A DNA stretch of 64,000 nucleotides from Thioalkalivibrio sp. K90mix (GTDB lineage Bacteria; Pseudomonadota; Gammaproteobacteria; Ectothiorhodospirales; Ectothiorhodospiraceae). The notes beneath the pieces were generated by a model that searched no databases, had not been told where the DNA came from, and saw only the letters and a program-made list of their open reading frames with translations. Where the stretch lies: the NCBI RefSeq assembly GCF_000025545.1, contig NC_013889.1, positions 551,501 to 615,500 of the forward strand. Direction: 5' to 3'. Each line of letters opens with the position of its first letter. Position 1 is the first letter of the stretch. Of this stretch, positions 46,953 through 57,959 are shown one piece after another. The position numbers and the translations under genes were made by a program.

Positions 46953-46967
46953 ATGACGGGAGGCGCC

Positions 46968-47798
46968 ATGCGGCGTTTGGCAGGTAGCAGTAACCGAAAT
47001 GCCCCCCCGGGGGCATTTCTCTTTCCGCGGGTCGGTGTGGCGGCTGCCGCCGGGCTGTTGGTCCTGGCGATGGGGTCCTGGGGCCCGCTTGCCAGCGAAG
47101 CCGTCGCCCAGGACGAGGTGTTCGCCACCCAGTCGCAGATCCGGGACCTCTCGCGGCGCCTGGACCGCATCGAGCGGACGCTGGATTCCAGCGCCATGCA
47201 GGAACTCCTGCGGGGTGCGGAAACCATGAACCGGGAGATGCGCGAGCTGCGGGGCGAAGTGGAGACGCTGCGCCACGAGCTGGAGCGCCTGAACGCCCGG
47301 CAGCGCGATCAATTCCGCAACCTGGACGAGCGTGTCGCCACGTTCGAGACCGGCGCGGCCGCGCCTGCGGATGCCGCTGCCCCGGCGGACGAGGTCATCG
47401 AGTTCGACCTGCCCGAGGCGGACGAGCAGGCGGCCTACCAGGAGGCCTTCGAGCAGTTGATGGCGGGTGACTACAACGCCGCGATGAGCGGTCTTGAGCG
47501 CTTCATCGAGACCTATCCCGACAGCGACTATTCCGCCAATGCCTGGTACTGGCTGGCCGAGGCCAAGTATGCCAGTGGCGACTTCGAGGCGGCCCTGGAG
47601 GATTTCGAGCATTTGCGCGAGCAGTACCCGGAGAGCGACAAGTCCGGGGATGCCCTGCTCAAGATCGGCTATGCGCATTACGAGCTGGGCAACGAAGACG
47701 AGGCCCGCGAGGCGCTGGAGGCGGTGCGCGCCGATTTCGGCGGCACGACCCTCGACCGCCTGGCGCGCGAGCGGTTGCGGCGGCTCGACGGGCAATGA
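46968..47798 (+). CDS. cpoB: Cell division coordinator CpoB (YbgF)
   Basis: 276 residues. The start at ATG 46968 was chosen because GGGAGGC lies just upstream; an in-frame ATG at 46953 has no such site. A signal peptide (about 1-47) has a long N-region. Next come a coiled coil (about 52-115) that trimerises in CpoB, an Ala/Pro linker, and a TPR domain (about 150-276) with AYQEAFEQLMAGDYNAAM and YWLAEAKYASGDFEAAL. CpoB couples Tol-Pal to PBP1B. A terminator-like hairpin lies within the codons for the N-region. Confidence 0.94.
   Translation: MRRLAGSSNRNAPPGAFLFPRVGVAAAAGLLVLAMGSWGPLASEAVAQDEVFATQSQIRDLSRRLDRIERTLDSSAMQELLRGAETMNREMRELRGEVETLRHELERLNARQRDQFRNLDERVATFETGAAAPADAAAPADEVIEFDLPEADEQAAYQEAFEQLMAGDYNAAMSGLERFIETYPDSDYSANAWYWLAEAKYASGDFEAALEDFEHLREQYPESDKSGDALLKIGYAHYELGNEDEAREALEAVRADFGGTTLDRLARERLRRLDGQ
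46996..47022 (+). terminator. Terminator-like hairpin inside the cpoB 5' coding region
   Basis: GAAATGCCCCC pairs with GGGGGCATTTC around a two-C loop, followed by TCTTT. It sits 44 bp after the pal stop and within the first codons of cpoB. It could cut transcription after pal or act as an RNA stability element. Confidence 0.5.
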
Positions 47799-48493
47799 CC
47801 GAGATCCCCGTGCGCGCAACGCGCGCACCGACCAGGGGCGATTCGGGAGGGGCGACCCAAGTCCGCATCACCGAGATGTTCGTTTCGCTGCAGGGCGAGG
47901 CGGCGGATTCCGGCTGGCCGACCGCGTTTGTGCGGCTGACCGGGTGCCCGCTGCGTTGCCGCTGGTGCGACAGTGCTTACGCCTTCGAGGGTGGCGAGGC
48001 GCGCGCGCTGGACTCGATTCTCGCATGGGTCGGCCAGACGGGTGTGCGCCATGTCTGTGTCACGGGTGGGGAGCCACTGGCCCAGCCCGGTTGTCGCGAG
48101 CTGCTGGCGCGGCTGTGTGATGACGGCTACCGGGTGTCGCTGGAAACCAGCGGCGCTCTCGACATTGGCGGGCTCGATGCGCGCGTTACGGTCGTGATGG
48201 ACTGGAAGGCGCCGGGTTCCGGCGAGCAGGACCGCAACCTGGAAGCCAATATCGCCCATCTGGCGGCCGGCGATCAGTTGAAGTTCGTACTCGCCAACCG
48301 GGCGGACTTCGACTGGGCATGCGCCGAACTCGGCCGCCTGGATCTCGCGCCCGGGGTCGAGGTCCTGTTCTCGCCGGTATTCGGTGAGCTCGCCCCGCGC
48401 GAGCTGGCCGACTGGATCGTCGCCGAACGACTAGCCGTGCGGTTTCAGCTTCAGCTCCACAAGCTCCTGTGGGGCGACCAGCCGGGGCGTTAG
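47795..48493 (+). CDS. queE: 7-carboxy-7-deazaguanine synthase
   Basis: 232 residues. A radical-SAM enzyme with the cluster motif CPLRCRWCDSAYAF and EMFVSLQGEAADSGWPTAFVRLTG ahead of it, then HVCVTGGEPLAQPGC. It converts carboxy-tetrahydropterin to CDG in queuosine and archaeosine precursor synthesis. It overlaps cpoB by 4 bp and is followed 3 bp later by queC. Confidence 0.96.
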   Translation: MTEIPVRATRAPTRGDSGGATQVRITEMFVSLQGEAADSGWPTAFVRLTGCPLRCRWCDSAYAFEGGEARALDSILAWVGQTGVRHVCVTGGEPLAQPGCRELLARLCDDGYRVSLETSGALDIGGLDARVTVVMDWKAPGSGEQDRNLEANIAHLAAGDQLKFVLANRADFDWACAELGRLDLAPGVEVLFSPVFGELAPRELADWIVAERLAVRFQLQLHKLLWGDQPGR

Positions 48494-48496
48494 GTA

Positions 48497-49180
48497 ATGT
48501 CGCAACCGGAAAAGGCGGTGGTCCTGCTTTCGGGCGGGCTGGACTCGGCGACCTGCCTGGCAATGGCGCGGGCCGACGGGCTCGACTGCCATGCCCTGTC
48601 GATCGACTACGGCCAGCGCCACCGCACCGAGCTGGACGCGGCGCGGCGCGTGGCTGCCTCCCAGGGCGTGCAGGACCACCGCGTGGTCCGGGTCGATCTG
48701 ACCGCGATCGGCGGCTCTGCGCTCACCGATGACGCGATCGCAGTGCCCACCGAGGCGAGCGAAGGCATCCCGGTTACCTATGTGCCGGCGCGCAACACGG
48801 TGTTTCTTTCCCTGGCGCTGGGGCTGGCCGAGACGCTTGATGCCCGGCTGCTCTATGTCGGTGCGAATGCGGTCGACTACTCCGGGTACCCGGATTGTCG
48901 TCCGGCCTTCATCGATGCCTTCCGTGATCTTGCGCAGGTTGCTACCCGTGCGGGGGTGGAGGGCGTACGCTGGGAGGTGCGTGCACCGTTGATGCACATG
49001 AGCAAGGCCGAGATCATCCGTGCCGGGGCGTCCCTGGGGGTCGATTACGCCCAGACGGTAAGTTGCTATCAGGCCGACCCGGACGGGCGGGCCTGTGGGC
49101 GCTGCGACAGCTGCCGTATCCGTCGCGAAGGTTTTGCGGCCGCTGGTGTCCCCGACCCGACGCTCTACCGGGCAGGCTGA
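48497..49180 (+). CDS. queC: 7-cyano-7-deazaguanine synthase
   Basis: 227 residues. The PP-loop is [15 protein letters not shown], followed by [12 protein letters not shown] and [13 protein letters not shown]. The C-terminal zinc site has [18 protein letters not shown] with its four cysteines. It forms preQ0 from CDG, ATP and ammonia. It is the last gene of the Tol-Pal/queuosine run. Confidence 0.97.
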   Translation: MSQPEKAVVLLSGGLDSATCLAMARADGLDCHALSIDYGQRHRTELDAARRVAASQGVQDHRVVRVDLTAIGGSALTDDAIAVPTEASEGIPVTYVPARNTVFLSLALGLAETLDARLLYVGANAVDYSGYPDCRPAFIDAFRDLAQVATRAGVEGVRWEVRAPLMHMSKAEIIRAGASLGVDYAQTVSCYQADPDGRACGRCDSCRIRREGFAAAGVPDPTLYRAG

Positions 49181-49317
49181 CGGCGGACGGTTCGCCCTCG
49201 TCAGGTGGCCCCGGATCCGGAATGAAATCGGGGTCGATCTCGTCTTGCGTCCGATGTATGCTGCGCACCCCATGGGTGCAGGCGTGCCCGACAACCGATC
49301 AGTGAGAGGATACGTTG

Positions 49318-50589
49318 ATGGAATTCTCCAGCTTTTCAACCGCCGCAATGATGTTCCTGGGCGGCACGTTCGTCCTCGCCTTCATCATGGGTGCGGTCGC
49401 GAACAAGACCAACTTCTGCACCATGGGAGCCGTCTCCGACTGGGTGAACATGGGTGACACCGGGCGCATGCGCTCCTGGCTGCTGGCCATTGCCGTGGCG
49501 ATGCTGGGCGTGGCGGCGCTCGAGTTCTTCGGGGTACTGAGCGCCGAGGGTTCCTTCCCTCCCTACCGCGGCGAGAACTTCAACTGGCTCGGGCACGTGC
49601 TGGGTGGCTTCCTGTTCGGCATCGGCATGACCTATGCGTCCGGCTGCGGTAACAAGACGCTGGTGCGCGTCGGCGGCGGCAACATCAAGTCGGTGATGGT
49701 GATGATCATCATCGGTGTGATCGCCTTCTGGCTGACCAGTCGCGCCACGGTCTTTGGCACCGGCCAGACGCTGTTCCAGCTGCTGTTTGGCTGGATGGAC
49801 GCGGTGTCCATCCAGATGGAAGGTGGCCAGGATCTTGGCTCCATCATTGCCGGCGAGAATGCTCTGGGCGCCCGCCTGGTGATGGGCCTGGTGATCGGCG
49901 TGCTGCTGCTGGCCCTGATCTTCAAGGCCGCGGACTTCCGCAAGAGCTTCGACAACATCCTGGGTGGTCTGGTGATCGGCCTGGTCGTGATCGGGGCCTG
50001 GTGGCTGACCAGCAACATCCAGATCGACGACGGCATGGGTGGTGTGTACAGCGCCCAGGAATACATCCAGGAATGGGATTTCGTCGCCGATGACGACGAT
50101 GGCGAACGTCCGGCGCTGTCCGGCCCCTGGGCCAACCAGTCGTTTACCTTTATCAACCCGATGGGCCAGAGCGTGGGCTACGTGTCCAGCGGCTTTGACC
50201 GTACCATGCTGTACTTCGGCGTGATGGCGCTGGCCGGCGTGATCCTGGGTTCGTTCTTCTGGGCCCTCATCTCGCGCAGCTTCCGTATCGAGTGGTTCTC
50301 GTCCTTCCGTGACTTCGTCAACCACTTTATCGGCGGCATCCTGATGGGTGTCGGCGGCATCCTGGCGCTGGGCTGCACCATCGGTCAGGCGGTCACCGGG
50401 ATTTCCACGCTGGCGCTGGGTGGCTTCTTCACCTTTGCGTTCATCGTGTTCGGCTCCGCGCTGACCATGAAGATCCAGTACTACAAGATGGTCTATGAAG
50501 ACGAGGCGACCTTCGGCAAGGCCCTGGTGACCTCGCTGGTGGACATGAAGCTGCTGCCGGGTGGCATGCGCAAGCTCGAGGCCATCTGA
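49318..50589 (+). CDS. YeeE/YedE (TsuA-type) sulfur-compound transporter
   Basis: 423 residues from ATG 49318. About nine to ten membrane helices are seen. The conserved cysteines appear as KTNFCTMGAVSDW near 33, TYASGCGNKTLVRVGGGN near 105 and ALGCTIGQAVTG near 351, the three-Cys relay described for the thiosulfate channel TsuA. A roughly 60-residue hydrophilic insertion (DDDDGERPALSG region, about 238-300) separates the halves. It likely imports thiosulfate or carries sulfane sulfur at the membrane. It is single, with no TusA-like partner next to it. Confidence 0.9.
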   Translation: MEFSSFSTAAMMFLGGTFVLAFIMGAVANKTNFCTMGAVSDWVNMGDTGRMRSWLLAIAVAMLGVAALEFFGVLSAEGSFPPYRGENFNWLGHVLGGFLFGIGMTYASGCGNKTLVRVGGGNIKSVMVMIIIGVIAFWLTSRATVFGTGQTLFQLLFGWMDAVSIQMEGGQDLGSIIAGENALGARLVMGLVIGVLLLALIFKAADFRKSFDNILGGLVIGLVVIGAWWLTSNIQIDDGMGGVYSAQEYIQEWDFVADDDDGERPALSGPWANQSFTFINPMGQSVGYVSSGFDRTMLYFGVMALAGVILGSFFWALISRSFRIEWFSSFRDFVNHFIGGILMGVGGILALGCTIGQAVTGISTLALGGFFTFAFIVFGSALTMKIQYYKMVYEDEATFGKALVTSLVDMKLLPGGMRKLEAI

Positions 50590-50596
50590 TCGCCGG

Positions 50597-50628
50597 CCGC
50601 CGGGGGAGCCTTGCGTTTTCCCCGGCGG
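50597..50628 (+). terminator. GC hairpin after the sulfur transporter
   Basis: CCGCCGGGG (50597-50605) pairs with CCCCGGCGG (50620-50628) around a 14-base loop; no T-run. A probable transcript end or stability element. Confidence 0.4.
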
Positions 50629-50720
50629 GCCGTAAACTACGCGGCGCGGTGATCCAGGTGCTGCCGCGTAATGACCAGGTCGGCGGGCCCCTGCGGGGGT
50701 GCCATGCGGGCCGCAGACAT

Positions 50721-50796
50721 GGGTCGTTAGCTCAGTTGGTAGAGCAGTTGGCTTTTAACCAATTGGTCGTAGGTTCGAATCCTACACGACCCACCA
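50721..50796 (+). tRNA. tRNA-Lys (anticodon TTT)
   Basis: 76 nt with acceptor GGGTCGT/ACGACCC, discriminator A and encoded CCA. The anticodon loop CTTTTAA has anticodon TTT, the D arm is GCTCAGTTGGTAGAGC, and the T arm is GTAGG-TTCGAAT-CCTAC. Confidence 0.98.
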
Positions 50797-50833
50797 TTAT
50801 TCCCGGCCGCGTGCGAGCGTGGCCGGCACAAGG

Positions 50834-50854
50834 GCCCGCCTACGCGGGCTTTTT
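50834..50854 (+). terminator. Terminator between tRNA-Lys and tRNA-Leu
   Basis: GCCCGC (50834-50839), loop CTAC, GCGGGC (50844-50849), then five T residues. Confidence 0.8.
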
Positions 50855-50914
50855 GTGTTTATGGGGCGCGAACAGGCTAGAATGCGCGCCTTTGTCGAAC
50901 CATTGAATACACAC

Positions 50915-51001
50915 GCGAAAGTGGCGGAACTGGTAGACGCGCTGGGTTTAGGTCCCAGTGGGGTAAAACCCGTGAGAGTTCGAGTCTCTCCTTTCGCACC
51001 A
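50915..51001 (+). tRNA. tRNA-Leu (anticodon TAG)
   Basis: 87 nt with acceptor GCGAAAG/CTTTCGC, discriminator A and encoded CCA. The anticodon arm is CTGGG-TTTAGGT-CCCAG with anticodon TAG. A long variable arm typical of class II tRNAs (TGGGGTAAAACCCG) is present. Confidence 0.98.
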
Positions 51002-51086
51002 ATGTCCCGTGAACGCCCAGGCAGGCAGCCGGCGAGTGCTGCGGTCGGCAGGGATGACCGATTTTTGAACTATTGCGAGGCCCTTC

Positions 51087-52394
51087 ATGCAAGTTTCCGT
51101 TGAAGCCACCGGCAACCTGGAACGCAAGATGACCATCCAGGTCCCCCCCGAGCGCGTCGAGACCGAAGTCGACAACCGTCTGAAATCGCTGGCCAAGCGC
51201 GTCCGGCTCGACGGCTTTCGCCCGGGCAAGGTCCCGCTGAAGGTCGTGCGCCAGCGTTACGGGGCCGGGGTCTATCAGGAGGTGCTGAGCGAGGTCCTCC
51301 AGGAGAGCTATCGCGAGGCCGTGCAGCAGGAAGGTCTGGAGCCTGCGGGGAACCCGAGCATCGAGCCGCAGAGTGTGGAAAGTGGGCAGCCGATCGAGTT
51401 CGTTGCAAGCTTTCAGGTCTTTCCCGAGGTCGAGGTGGCCGATTTCTCCGATGCCAAGATCGAGCGTCCGGTGGCCGAGATTGGCGACGAGGACATCGAT
51501 CGCGTGATTGACTCCCTGCGCGAGCAGAACAAGGAGTGGGCCGATGTTAAGCGCAAGGCGAAGAAGGGCGATCGCATTACGCTGGACTTTGTGGGCAGCA
51601 TTGATGGCGAGGAGTTCGAGGGTGGCAAGGCCGACGACTTCCAGGTCGAGGTGGGGGCCGGCCGTCTGATCGAGGACTTCGAGAAGCAGCTCAAGGGTGT
51701 GAAGACCGGCGAGGAGCCGACCATCGACGTCACCTTCCCCGACGACTACCCGGCCGAGAACCTGAAAGGCAAGACCGCGCAGTTCGCCCTGACCATCAAG
51801 AAGGTCGAGGGGCCCAAGCTGCCCGAGGTGGACGAAGAGTTCGCGAAGAAATTCGGCATCGAAGACGGCTCGGTCGAGAAACTTCGCGCCGACGTGCGGT
51901 CCAATATGGAGCGCGAGCTGAACCAGGCGCTGAAGGGCAAGGTCAAGAATCAGGTCATGGAGCTGATTATCGAGCGCCATGGCTTCGACCTGCCGGATGC
52001 CCTGGTGAAGTCCGAGATCAATCGTCTGCGCGAGGAGGCGGAGAAGCGCTTCGGTGGTGCCCAGCAGACCCAGCCGCTCCCCGACAGCCTGTTCGAAGAA
52101 GAGGCCAAGCGTCGTGTACGCCTGGGTCTGGCCCTGCGGGCCATCATCGACCAGAAGGGGTTCGAGGTGGACGCAGAGCGGGTCGAGCGTGACCTGGAAG
52201 ACATGGCGGCCACCTACGAGGACCCGGAAGAGGTCAAGCAGTACTACCGCTCCAATCCGCAGGCGAAGAGCAACCTGGAGTCGCTGGTGCTCGAGGACCA
52301 GGTGGTCGACTGGATCGTCGATCAGGCCAAGGTCACCGAGAAGAAGACCAGCTTCCAGGACGTGATGAATCCGAACAAGGAGTCGACTGAATGA
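51087..52394 (+). CDS. tig: Trigger factor
   Basis: 435 residues (E. coli 432). The ribosome-binding N-domain contains [12 protein letters not shown], the FKBP-type PPIase domain (about 155-245) contains [20 protein letters not shown], and a helical C-domain forms the chaperone arms. It binds nascent chains at the exit tunnel. It opens the classic tig-clpP-clpX-lon-hupB run and overlaps clpP by 4 bp. Confidence 0.98.
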   Translation: MQVSVEATGNLERKMTIQVPPERVETEVDNRLKSLAKRVRLDGFRPGKVPLKVVRQRYGAGVYQEVLSEVLQESYREAVQQEGLEPAGNPSIEPQSVESGQPIEFVASFQVFPEVEVADFSDAKIERPVAEIGDEDIDRVIDSLREQNKEWADVKRKAKKGDRITLDFVGSIDGEEFEGGKADDFQVEVGAGRLIEDFEKQLKGVKTGEEPTIDVTFPDDYPAENLKGKTAQFALTIKKVEGPKLPEVDEEFAKKFGIEDGSVEKLRADVRSNMERELNQALKGKVKNQVMELIIERHGFDLPDALVKSEINRLREEAEKRFGGAQQTQPLPDSLFEEEAKRRVRLGLALRAIIDQKGFEVDAERVERDLEDMAATYEDPEEVKQYYRSNPQAKSNLESLVLEDQVVDWIVDQAKVTEKKTSFQDVMNPNKESTE

Positions 52395-53065
52395 GCCACG
52401 ACATGGCCGGTCAGGGGGCGCAGCATGCCCAGGGGCTGAATCTGGTCCCGATGGTGGTCGAACAGACCGCTCGCGGCGAGCGCGCCTATGACATCTACTC
52501 CCGGTTGCTGAAGGACCGGGTCATCTTCTGTGTGGGTCCGGTCGAGGACTACATGGCCAACGTGATCGTGGCCCAGCTGCTGTTCCTCGAATCGGAAAAC
52601 CCGGACAAGGAGATCAGCCTGTACATCAATTCCCCGGGCGGGGCCGTGACCGCCGGCATGGCGATCTACGACACCATGCAGTTCATCAAGCCGCAGGTGA
52701 GCACCCTGTGCGTCGGCCAGGCGGCCAGCATGGGCGCGGTATTGCTGGCCGGTGGTGCCCCGGGCAAGCGCTACTCCCTGCCCCACTCGCGGGTCATGAT
52801 CCACCAGCCGCTGGGTGGCTTCCAGGGGCAGGCGTCGGATATCGATATCCATGCCCGCGAGATCCTGAAAATCCGCGAGGAGCTCAACCGCGTACTCGCC
52901 CACCACACCGGGCAGACCGTCGAGCAGGTGGAGCAGGACACGGATCGTGACCGCTTCATGACCGCAGTGGAGGCCAAGGACTACGGTCTGGTGGACAACG
53001 TGCTCTCCAGCCGAGGCGCGCCTGCCGCCGGCGACAAGGATGCCGGCAAGAAGGACAAGTCCTGA
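52391..53065 (+). CDS. clpP: ATP-dependent Clp protease proteolytic subunit
   Basis: 224 residues. Catalytic Ser in [14 protein letters not shown] near 113, catalytic His in [11 protein letters not shown] near 138, and [19 protein letters not shown]. It begins with a short propeptide-like extension before [22 protein letters not shown]. It forms the tetradecameric barrel fed by ClpX. The C-terminal 20 residues (about 205-224), with [11 protein letters not shown] at the end, are charged and longer than usual. Confidence 0.98.
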   Translation: MSHDMAGQGAQHAQGLNLVPMVVEQTARGERAYDIYSRLLKDRVIFCVGPVEDYMANVIVAQLLFLESENPDKEISLYINSPGGAVTAGMAIYDTMQFIKPQVSTLCVGQAASMGAVLLAGGAPGKRYSLPHSRVMIHQPLGGFQGQASDIDIHAREILKIREELNRVLAHHTGQTVEQVEQDTDRDRFMTAVEAKDYGLVDNVLSSRGAPAAGDKDAGKKDKS

Positions 53066-53180
53066 TTGCGACCAGGCCTGGGCGCGCAGGATATACCGGA
53101 CTCGCGCCCGGTCCGTTTGCAACGCGGATGCAAACGGGGCATGTTCTGAGAAACCCTGACAGCGCAACCGAGGCATACGG

Positions 53181-54458
<1,278 letters not shown>

Positions 54459-54503
54459 AGCCCCGCGGTCATGCACAGGGGGCGGGCATGGGGCTGGCCC
54501 CGG

Positions 54504-54532
54504 CTTGAAAAACGGTCAGGGCGCCCCCATCT
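54504..54532 (+). promoter_or_regulatory. Sigma-32 heat-shock promoter of lon
   Basis: CTTGAAA (54504-54510), 14-bp spacer, CCCCATCT (54525-54532). Both boxes match the sigma-32 consensus completely. It lies 34 bp before the lon start. Confidence 0.85.
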
Positions 54533-54566
54533 CTCCCGTACATTCGTTTAGCCCTGAGGGGGCCAC

Positions 54567-57032
54567 ATGACCGACCAACACTCCTCCCAGAACGAGGTGG
54601 ATTCCCCCGTGAAGCGCGTCGCGGTCCTGCCGCTGCGCGATGTCGTGGTGTATCCGCACATGGTCATCCCGCTGTTCGTGGGTCGCGAGAAGTCGATCCG
54701 CGCGCTGGATTCGGCCATGGCCCAGAACAAGCAGGTCTTGCTGGTTGCGCAGAAGAGCGCCGAGGTGGACGAGCCCGAGGCCGGGGATCTGCACGAGATC
54801 GGCACCCTCGGCAATATCCTGCAACTGCTGCGCTTGCCCGATGGCACCATCAAGGTGCTGGTCGAGGGCGCCCAGCGTGCGCGCGTGATGGACGTCTCCA
54901 CGACCGGCGATGCGGAGAAGGAAGAGGACTACTTCACCGCCGATATCCGCATGATCGAGGAGGAATACGACACCGAGGAGAAGGAACTCGAGGTCCTCGG
55001 TCGCTCCGCGCTCAATCAGTTCGAGCAGTACATCAAGCTGAACAAGAAGGTCCCGCCGGAGATCCTGACCTCGCTGGCCGGGATCGACGACACCTCGCGT
55101 CTGGCCGACACCATTGCCGCACACATGTCGCTGAAGCTCGAGGAAAAGCAGCAGGTCCTCGAGATCGCCAACGTACGCGCGCGTCTGGAGCACCTGGTCG
55201 CCAAGATCGAAGGCGAGATGGACGTGCTGCAGATCGAGAAGAAGATCCGCGGTCGTGTGAAGCAGCAGATGGAGAAGTCCCAGCGCGAGTACTACCTGAA
55301 TGAGCAGATGAAGGCCATTCAGAAGGAGCTGGGCGATCTCGAGGATGCGCCGAACGAACAGGAAGACCTGGCCGAGAAGATCGAACAGGCCGGCATGCCG
55401 GCGGAGGCCAAGAAGAAGGCCACCGCCGAGCTGAACAAGCTGAAGATGATGTCGCCGATGTCGGCCGAGGCGACCGTCGTGCGCAGCTACATCGACTGGC
55501 TGGTCAATGTCCCGTGGAAGAAGAAGACCCGGGTCAGCAAGGACCTTGCCCGTGCCGAGAAGATCCTCAACGAGGACCACTACGGCCTGGAAGAGGTCAA
55601 GGAGCGCATCCTTGAATACCTCGCCGTGCAGTCGCGCGTGCGCAAGCTGAAGGGCCCGATCCTGTGCCTGGTCGGCCCCCCGGGGGTCGGCAAGACCTCG
55701 CTGGGGCAGTCCATCGCGCGCGCCACCAACCGCAAGTTCTCGCGGATGGCCCTTGGTGGTGTCCGAGACGAAGCCGAGATCCGCGGTCACCGCCGGACCT
55801 ATATCGGCTCCCTCCCGGGCAAGATCGTCCAGAACCTGTCCAAGGTCGGGGTGCGCAACCCGCTGTTTTTGCTCGACGAGATCGACAAGATGGCGATGGA
55901 CTTCCGCGGTGATCCAGCCTCGGCGATGCTCGAGGTCCTGGACCCGGAGCAGAACCATACCTTCAGCGACCACTATCTGGAGGTCGATTACGACCTGTCC
56001 GATGTGATGTTCGTGGCCACGGCCAATTCGATGAACATCCCCGGGCCGTTGCTGGATCGTATGGAGGTCATCCGTCTGTCCGGCTACACCGAAGACGAGA
56101 AGGTCAATATTGCCCATACCTATCTGGTGCCGAAGCAGATCAAGACTAACGGCCTGAAACCCGACGAGATCAATATCTCGGACGCTGCTGTGCGCGACAT
56201 CGTGCGCTACTACACCCGCGAGGCGGGTGTGCGCGCCCTGGAGCGCGAGATCGCCAAGATCTGCCGCAAGGTGGTCAAGCAGCGGCTTCTGGCCAAGGGC
56301 AAGGAGCGTGACCGCACCACGTCGGTCACGCCGAAGACCCTGGACAAGTACCTGGGTGTGCGGCGCTTCCGCTTCGGCCTGGCCGAGGAGAACGATCAGA
56401 TCGGCCAGGTCACCGGCCTGGCGTGGACCGAGGTGGGCGGCGAACTGCTGACCATCGAGGCGACGGTCGTCCCGGGCAAGGGCAAGACCCAGCAGACCGG
56501 CAAACTCGGCGACGTGATGCAGGAGTCGATCCATGCCGCGCTGACCGTCGTGCGGTCGCGTGCCGAGTCCCTGGGGGTCGAGGAGAACTTCCACGAGAAG
56601 AAGGACCTGCACATCCACGTCCCCGAGGGTGCCACGCCCAAGGATGGCCCCTCGGCCGGTATCGCGATGTGTACGGCCATCGTCTCGGCGCTGACCGGCA
56701 TCCCGGTGCGTGCAGACGTGGCGATGACCGGCGAGATTACCCTGCGGGGTCAGGTGCTGCCGATCGGCGGGCTCAAGGAGAAGCTGCTCGCGGCCCATCG
56801 CGGCGGGATTCGCACGGTGCTGATCCCCGAGGAGAACGAAAAGGACCTGGTGGACATCCCGAAGAACATCAAGAACAAGCTCGATATCCGTCCGGTACGC
56901 TGGATCGACGAGGTGTTCGAGGTGGCGCTGACGCACCTGCCGGAGGCCAAGGGCGGCGATACGCCGGCCAAAGTCGAGGAGGCCGTGAAGCCGGCCAAGG
57001 AATCGGGTCGGCGTCGGGTCCGCCACCACTAA
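54567..57032 (+). CDS. lon: ATP-dependent protease Lon
   Basis: 821 residues. N-terminal substrate domain ([19 protein letters not shown]), Walker [16 protein letters not shown] near 370, Walker [11 protein letters not shown], and the proteolytic Ser-Lys dyad in [10 protein letters not shown] near 695 and [14 protein letters not shown]. It degrades misfolded and regulatory proteins. A consensus sigma-32 promoter precedes it and a terminator follows. The C-terminal tail of about 35 residues is charged and longer than in E. coli Lon. Confidence 0.98.
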   Translation: MTDQHSSQNEVDSPVKRVAVLPLRDVVVYPHMVIPLFVGREKSIRALDSAMAQNKQVLLVAQKSAEVDEPEAGDLHEIGTLGNILQLLRLPDGTIKVLVEGAQRARVMDVSTTGDAEKEEDYFTADIRMIEEEYDTEEKELEVLGRSALNQFEQYIKLNKKVPPEILTSLAGIDDTSRLADTIAAHMSLKLEEKQQVLEIANVRARLEHLVAKIEGEMDVLQIEKKIRGRVKQQMEKSQREYYLNEQMKAIQKELGDLEDAPNEQEDLAEKIEQAGMPAEAKKKATAELNKLKMMSPMSAEATVVRSYIDWLVNVPWKKKTRVSKDLARAEKILNEDHYGLEEVKERILEYLAVQSRVRKLKGPILCLVGPPGVGKTSLGQSIARATNRKFSRMALGGVRDEAEIRGHRRTYIGSLPGKIVQNLSKVGVRNPLFLLDEIDKMAMDFRGDPASAMLEVLDPEQNHTFSDHYLEVDYDLSDVMFVATANSMNIPGPLLDRMEVIRLSGYTEDEKVNIAHTYLVPKQIKTNGLKPDEINISDAAVRDIVRYYTREAGVRALEREIAKICRKVVKQRLLAKGKERDRTTSVTPKTLDKYLGVRRFRFGLAEENDQIGQVTGLAWTEVGGELLTIEATVVPGKGKTQQTGKLGDVMQESIHAALTVVRSRAESLGVEENFHEKKDLHIHVPEGATPKDGPSAGIAMCTAIVSALTGIPVRADVAMTGEITLRGQVLPIGGLKEKLLAAHRGGIRTVLIPEENEKDLVDIPKNIKNKLDIRPVRWIDEVFEVALTHLPEAKGGDTPAKVEEAVKPAKESGRRRVRHH

Positions 57033-57051
57033 GCGACGGATTTGTAATCAT

Positions 57052-57077
57052 AACCGCGGCTCCGGCCGCGGTTTTTT
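57052..57077 (+). terminator. Rho-independent terminator of lon
   Basis: AACCGCGGC (57052-57060), loop TCCG, GCCGCGGTT (57065-57073), followed by T residues to 57077. Confidence 0.9.
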
Positions 57078-57123
57078 TGCGCCATGGCGCACAGCGATCC
57101 GCGGCCGGGTGTGTAACGCTTGT

Positions 57124-57153
57124 TTGACACTTTTTCGAGCCCCCTGATATAAC
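57124..57153 (+). promoter_or_regulatory. Strong sigma-70 promoter of hupB
   Basis: TTGACA (57124-57129, full consensus), 18-bp spacer, TATAAC (57148-57153). The leader of about 125 nt contains a possible hairpin GCTTGGCC-ttcatc-GGGCCACAAGC just before the ribosome site AAGGAAG. Confidence 0.8.
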
Positions 57154-57282
57154 CCCAATCGCATTATTTGATTCCCGGCTGGGCAAGCCCGCGACAGGAT
57201 GGAGAACACTCCCCGCGCTGGTGTAAGCTTGGCCTTCATCGGGCCACAAGCCTGAGTCACCACTGAGATAAGGAAGCGCTTC

Positions 57283-57555
57283 ATGAATAAATCCGAACTG
57301 ATCGACGCGATCGCCGCAGAAGCCGATGTCCCGAAGGCCCAGGCCGGCCGTATGCTGGACGCCATGGTGACCGTGGTGGGCGATACTCTGGCCAAGGGTG
57401 ACCAGGTCTCCCTGGTGGGCTTTGGCACCTTCCTCGTCCGCGAGCGCGAAGCCCGCACCGGCCGTAACCCGCGTACTGGCCAGTCCATCCAGATCGCCGC
57501 CTCCAAAACGCCTTCTTTCAAGGCTGGTAAAGCGCTCAAGGATCGCGTAAACTAG
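57283..57555 (+). CDS. hupB: DNA-binding protein HU-beta
   Basis: 90 residues, exactly the HU length. It begins [21 protein letters not shown] and has the DNA-binding arm [24 protein letters not shown] compacts and bends DNA. It is the usual last gene after lon, here with its own strong promoter. Two tRNA genes follow. Confidence 0.98.
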   Translation: MNKSELIDAIAAEADVPKAQAGRMLDAMVTVVGDTLAKGDQVSLVGFGTFLVREREARTGRNPRTGQSIQIAASKTPSFKAGKALKDRVN

Positions 57556-57566
57556 CGCGCTTTATC

Positions 57567-57642
57567 GGGTGCTTAGCTCAGTTGGTAGAGCGTCGCCCTT
57601 ACAAGGCGAATGTCGGCGGTTCGAACCCGTCAGCACCCACCA
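57567..57642 (+). tRNA. tRNA-Val (anticodon TAC)
   Basis: 76 nt with acceptor GGGTGCT/AGCACCC, encoded CCA, and anticodon arm TCGCC-CTTACAA-GGCGA with anticodon TAC. Confidence 0.98.
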
Positions 57643-57674
57643 TGCAGCCTGATCTGGCTGCATGAAGAAAATTT

Positions 57675-57751
57675 GGAGCGGTAGTTCAGTTGGTTAGAAT
57701 ACCGGCCTGTCACGCCGGGGGTCGCGGGTTCGAGTCCCGTCCGCTCCGCCA
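57675..57751 (+). tRNA. tRNA-Asp (anticodon GTC)
   Basis: 77 nt with acceptor GGAGCGG/CCGCTCC, discriminator G, encoded CCA, and anticodon arm CCGGC-CTGTCAC-GCCGG with anticodon GTC. Confidence 0.98.
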
Positions 57752-57759
57752 TATCTGAG

Positions 57760-57784
57760 AAAGGCGCCTTCGGGCGCCTTTTTC
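57760..57784 (+). terminator. Terminator after tRNA-Asp
   Basis: AAAGGCGCC (57760-57768), loop TTCG, GGCGCC (57773-57778), then CTTTTT-like T-run. Confidence 0.88.
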
Positions 57785-57959
57785 TTTGCTTGTCGTACAG
57801 CCCAGGCCGGCCCCCATTCCCGAGAAGCGACTCGTTGCCGTTTGGTGCGCAGGAAAGAGGGGCTGCCGCGGCGCATGCGGCCCAGCTTGAGCCCGGTACG
57901 CGGTCGGCTGCTGTTGCTGCGAGCGCACCTTGGGGGCGCGCGAGAGGGAGCCGTAGCGC

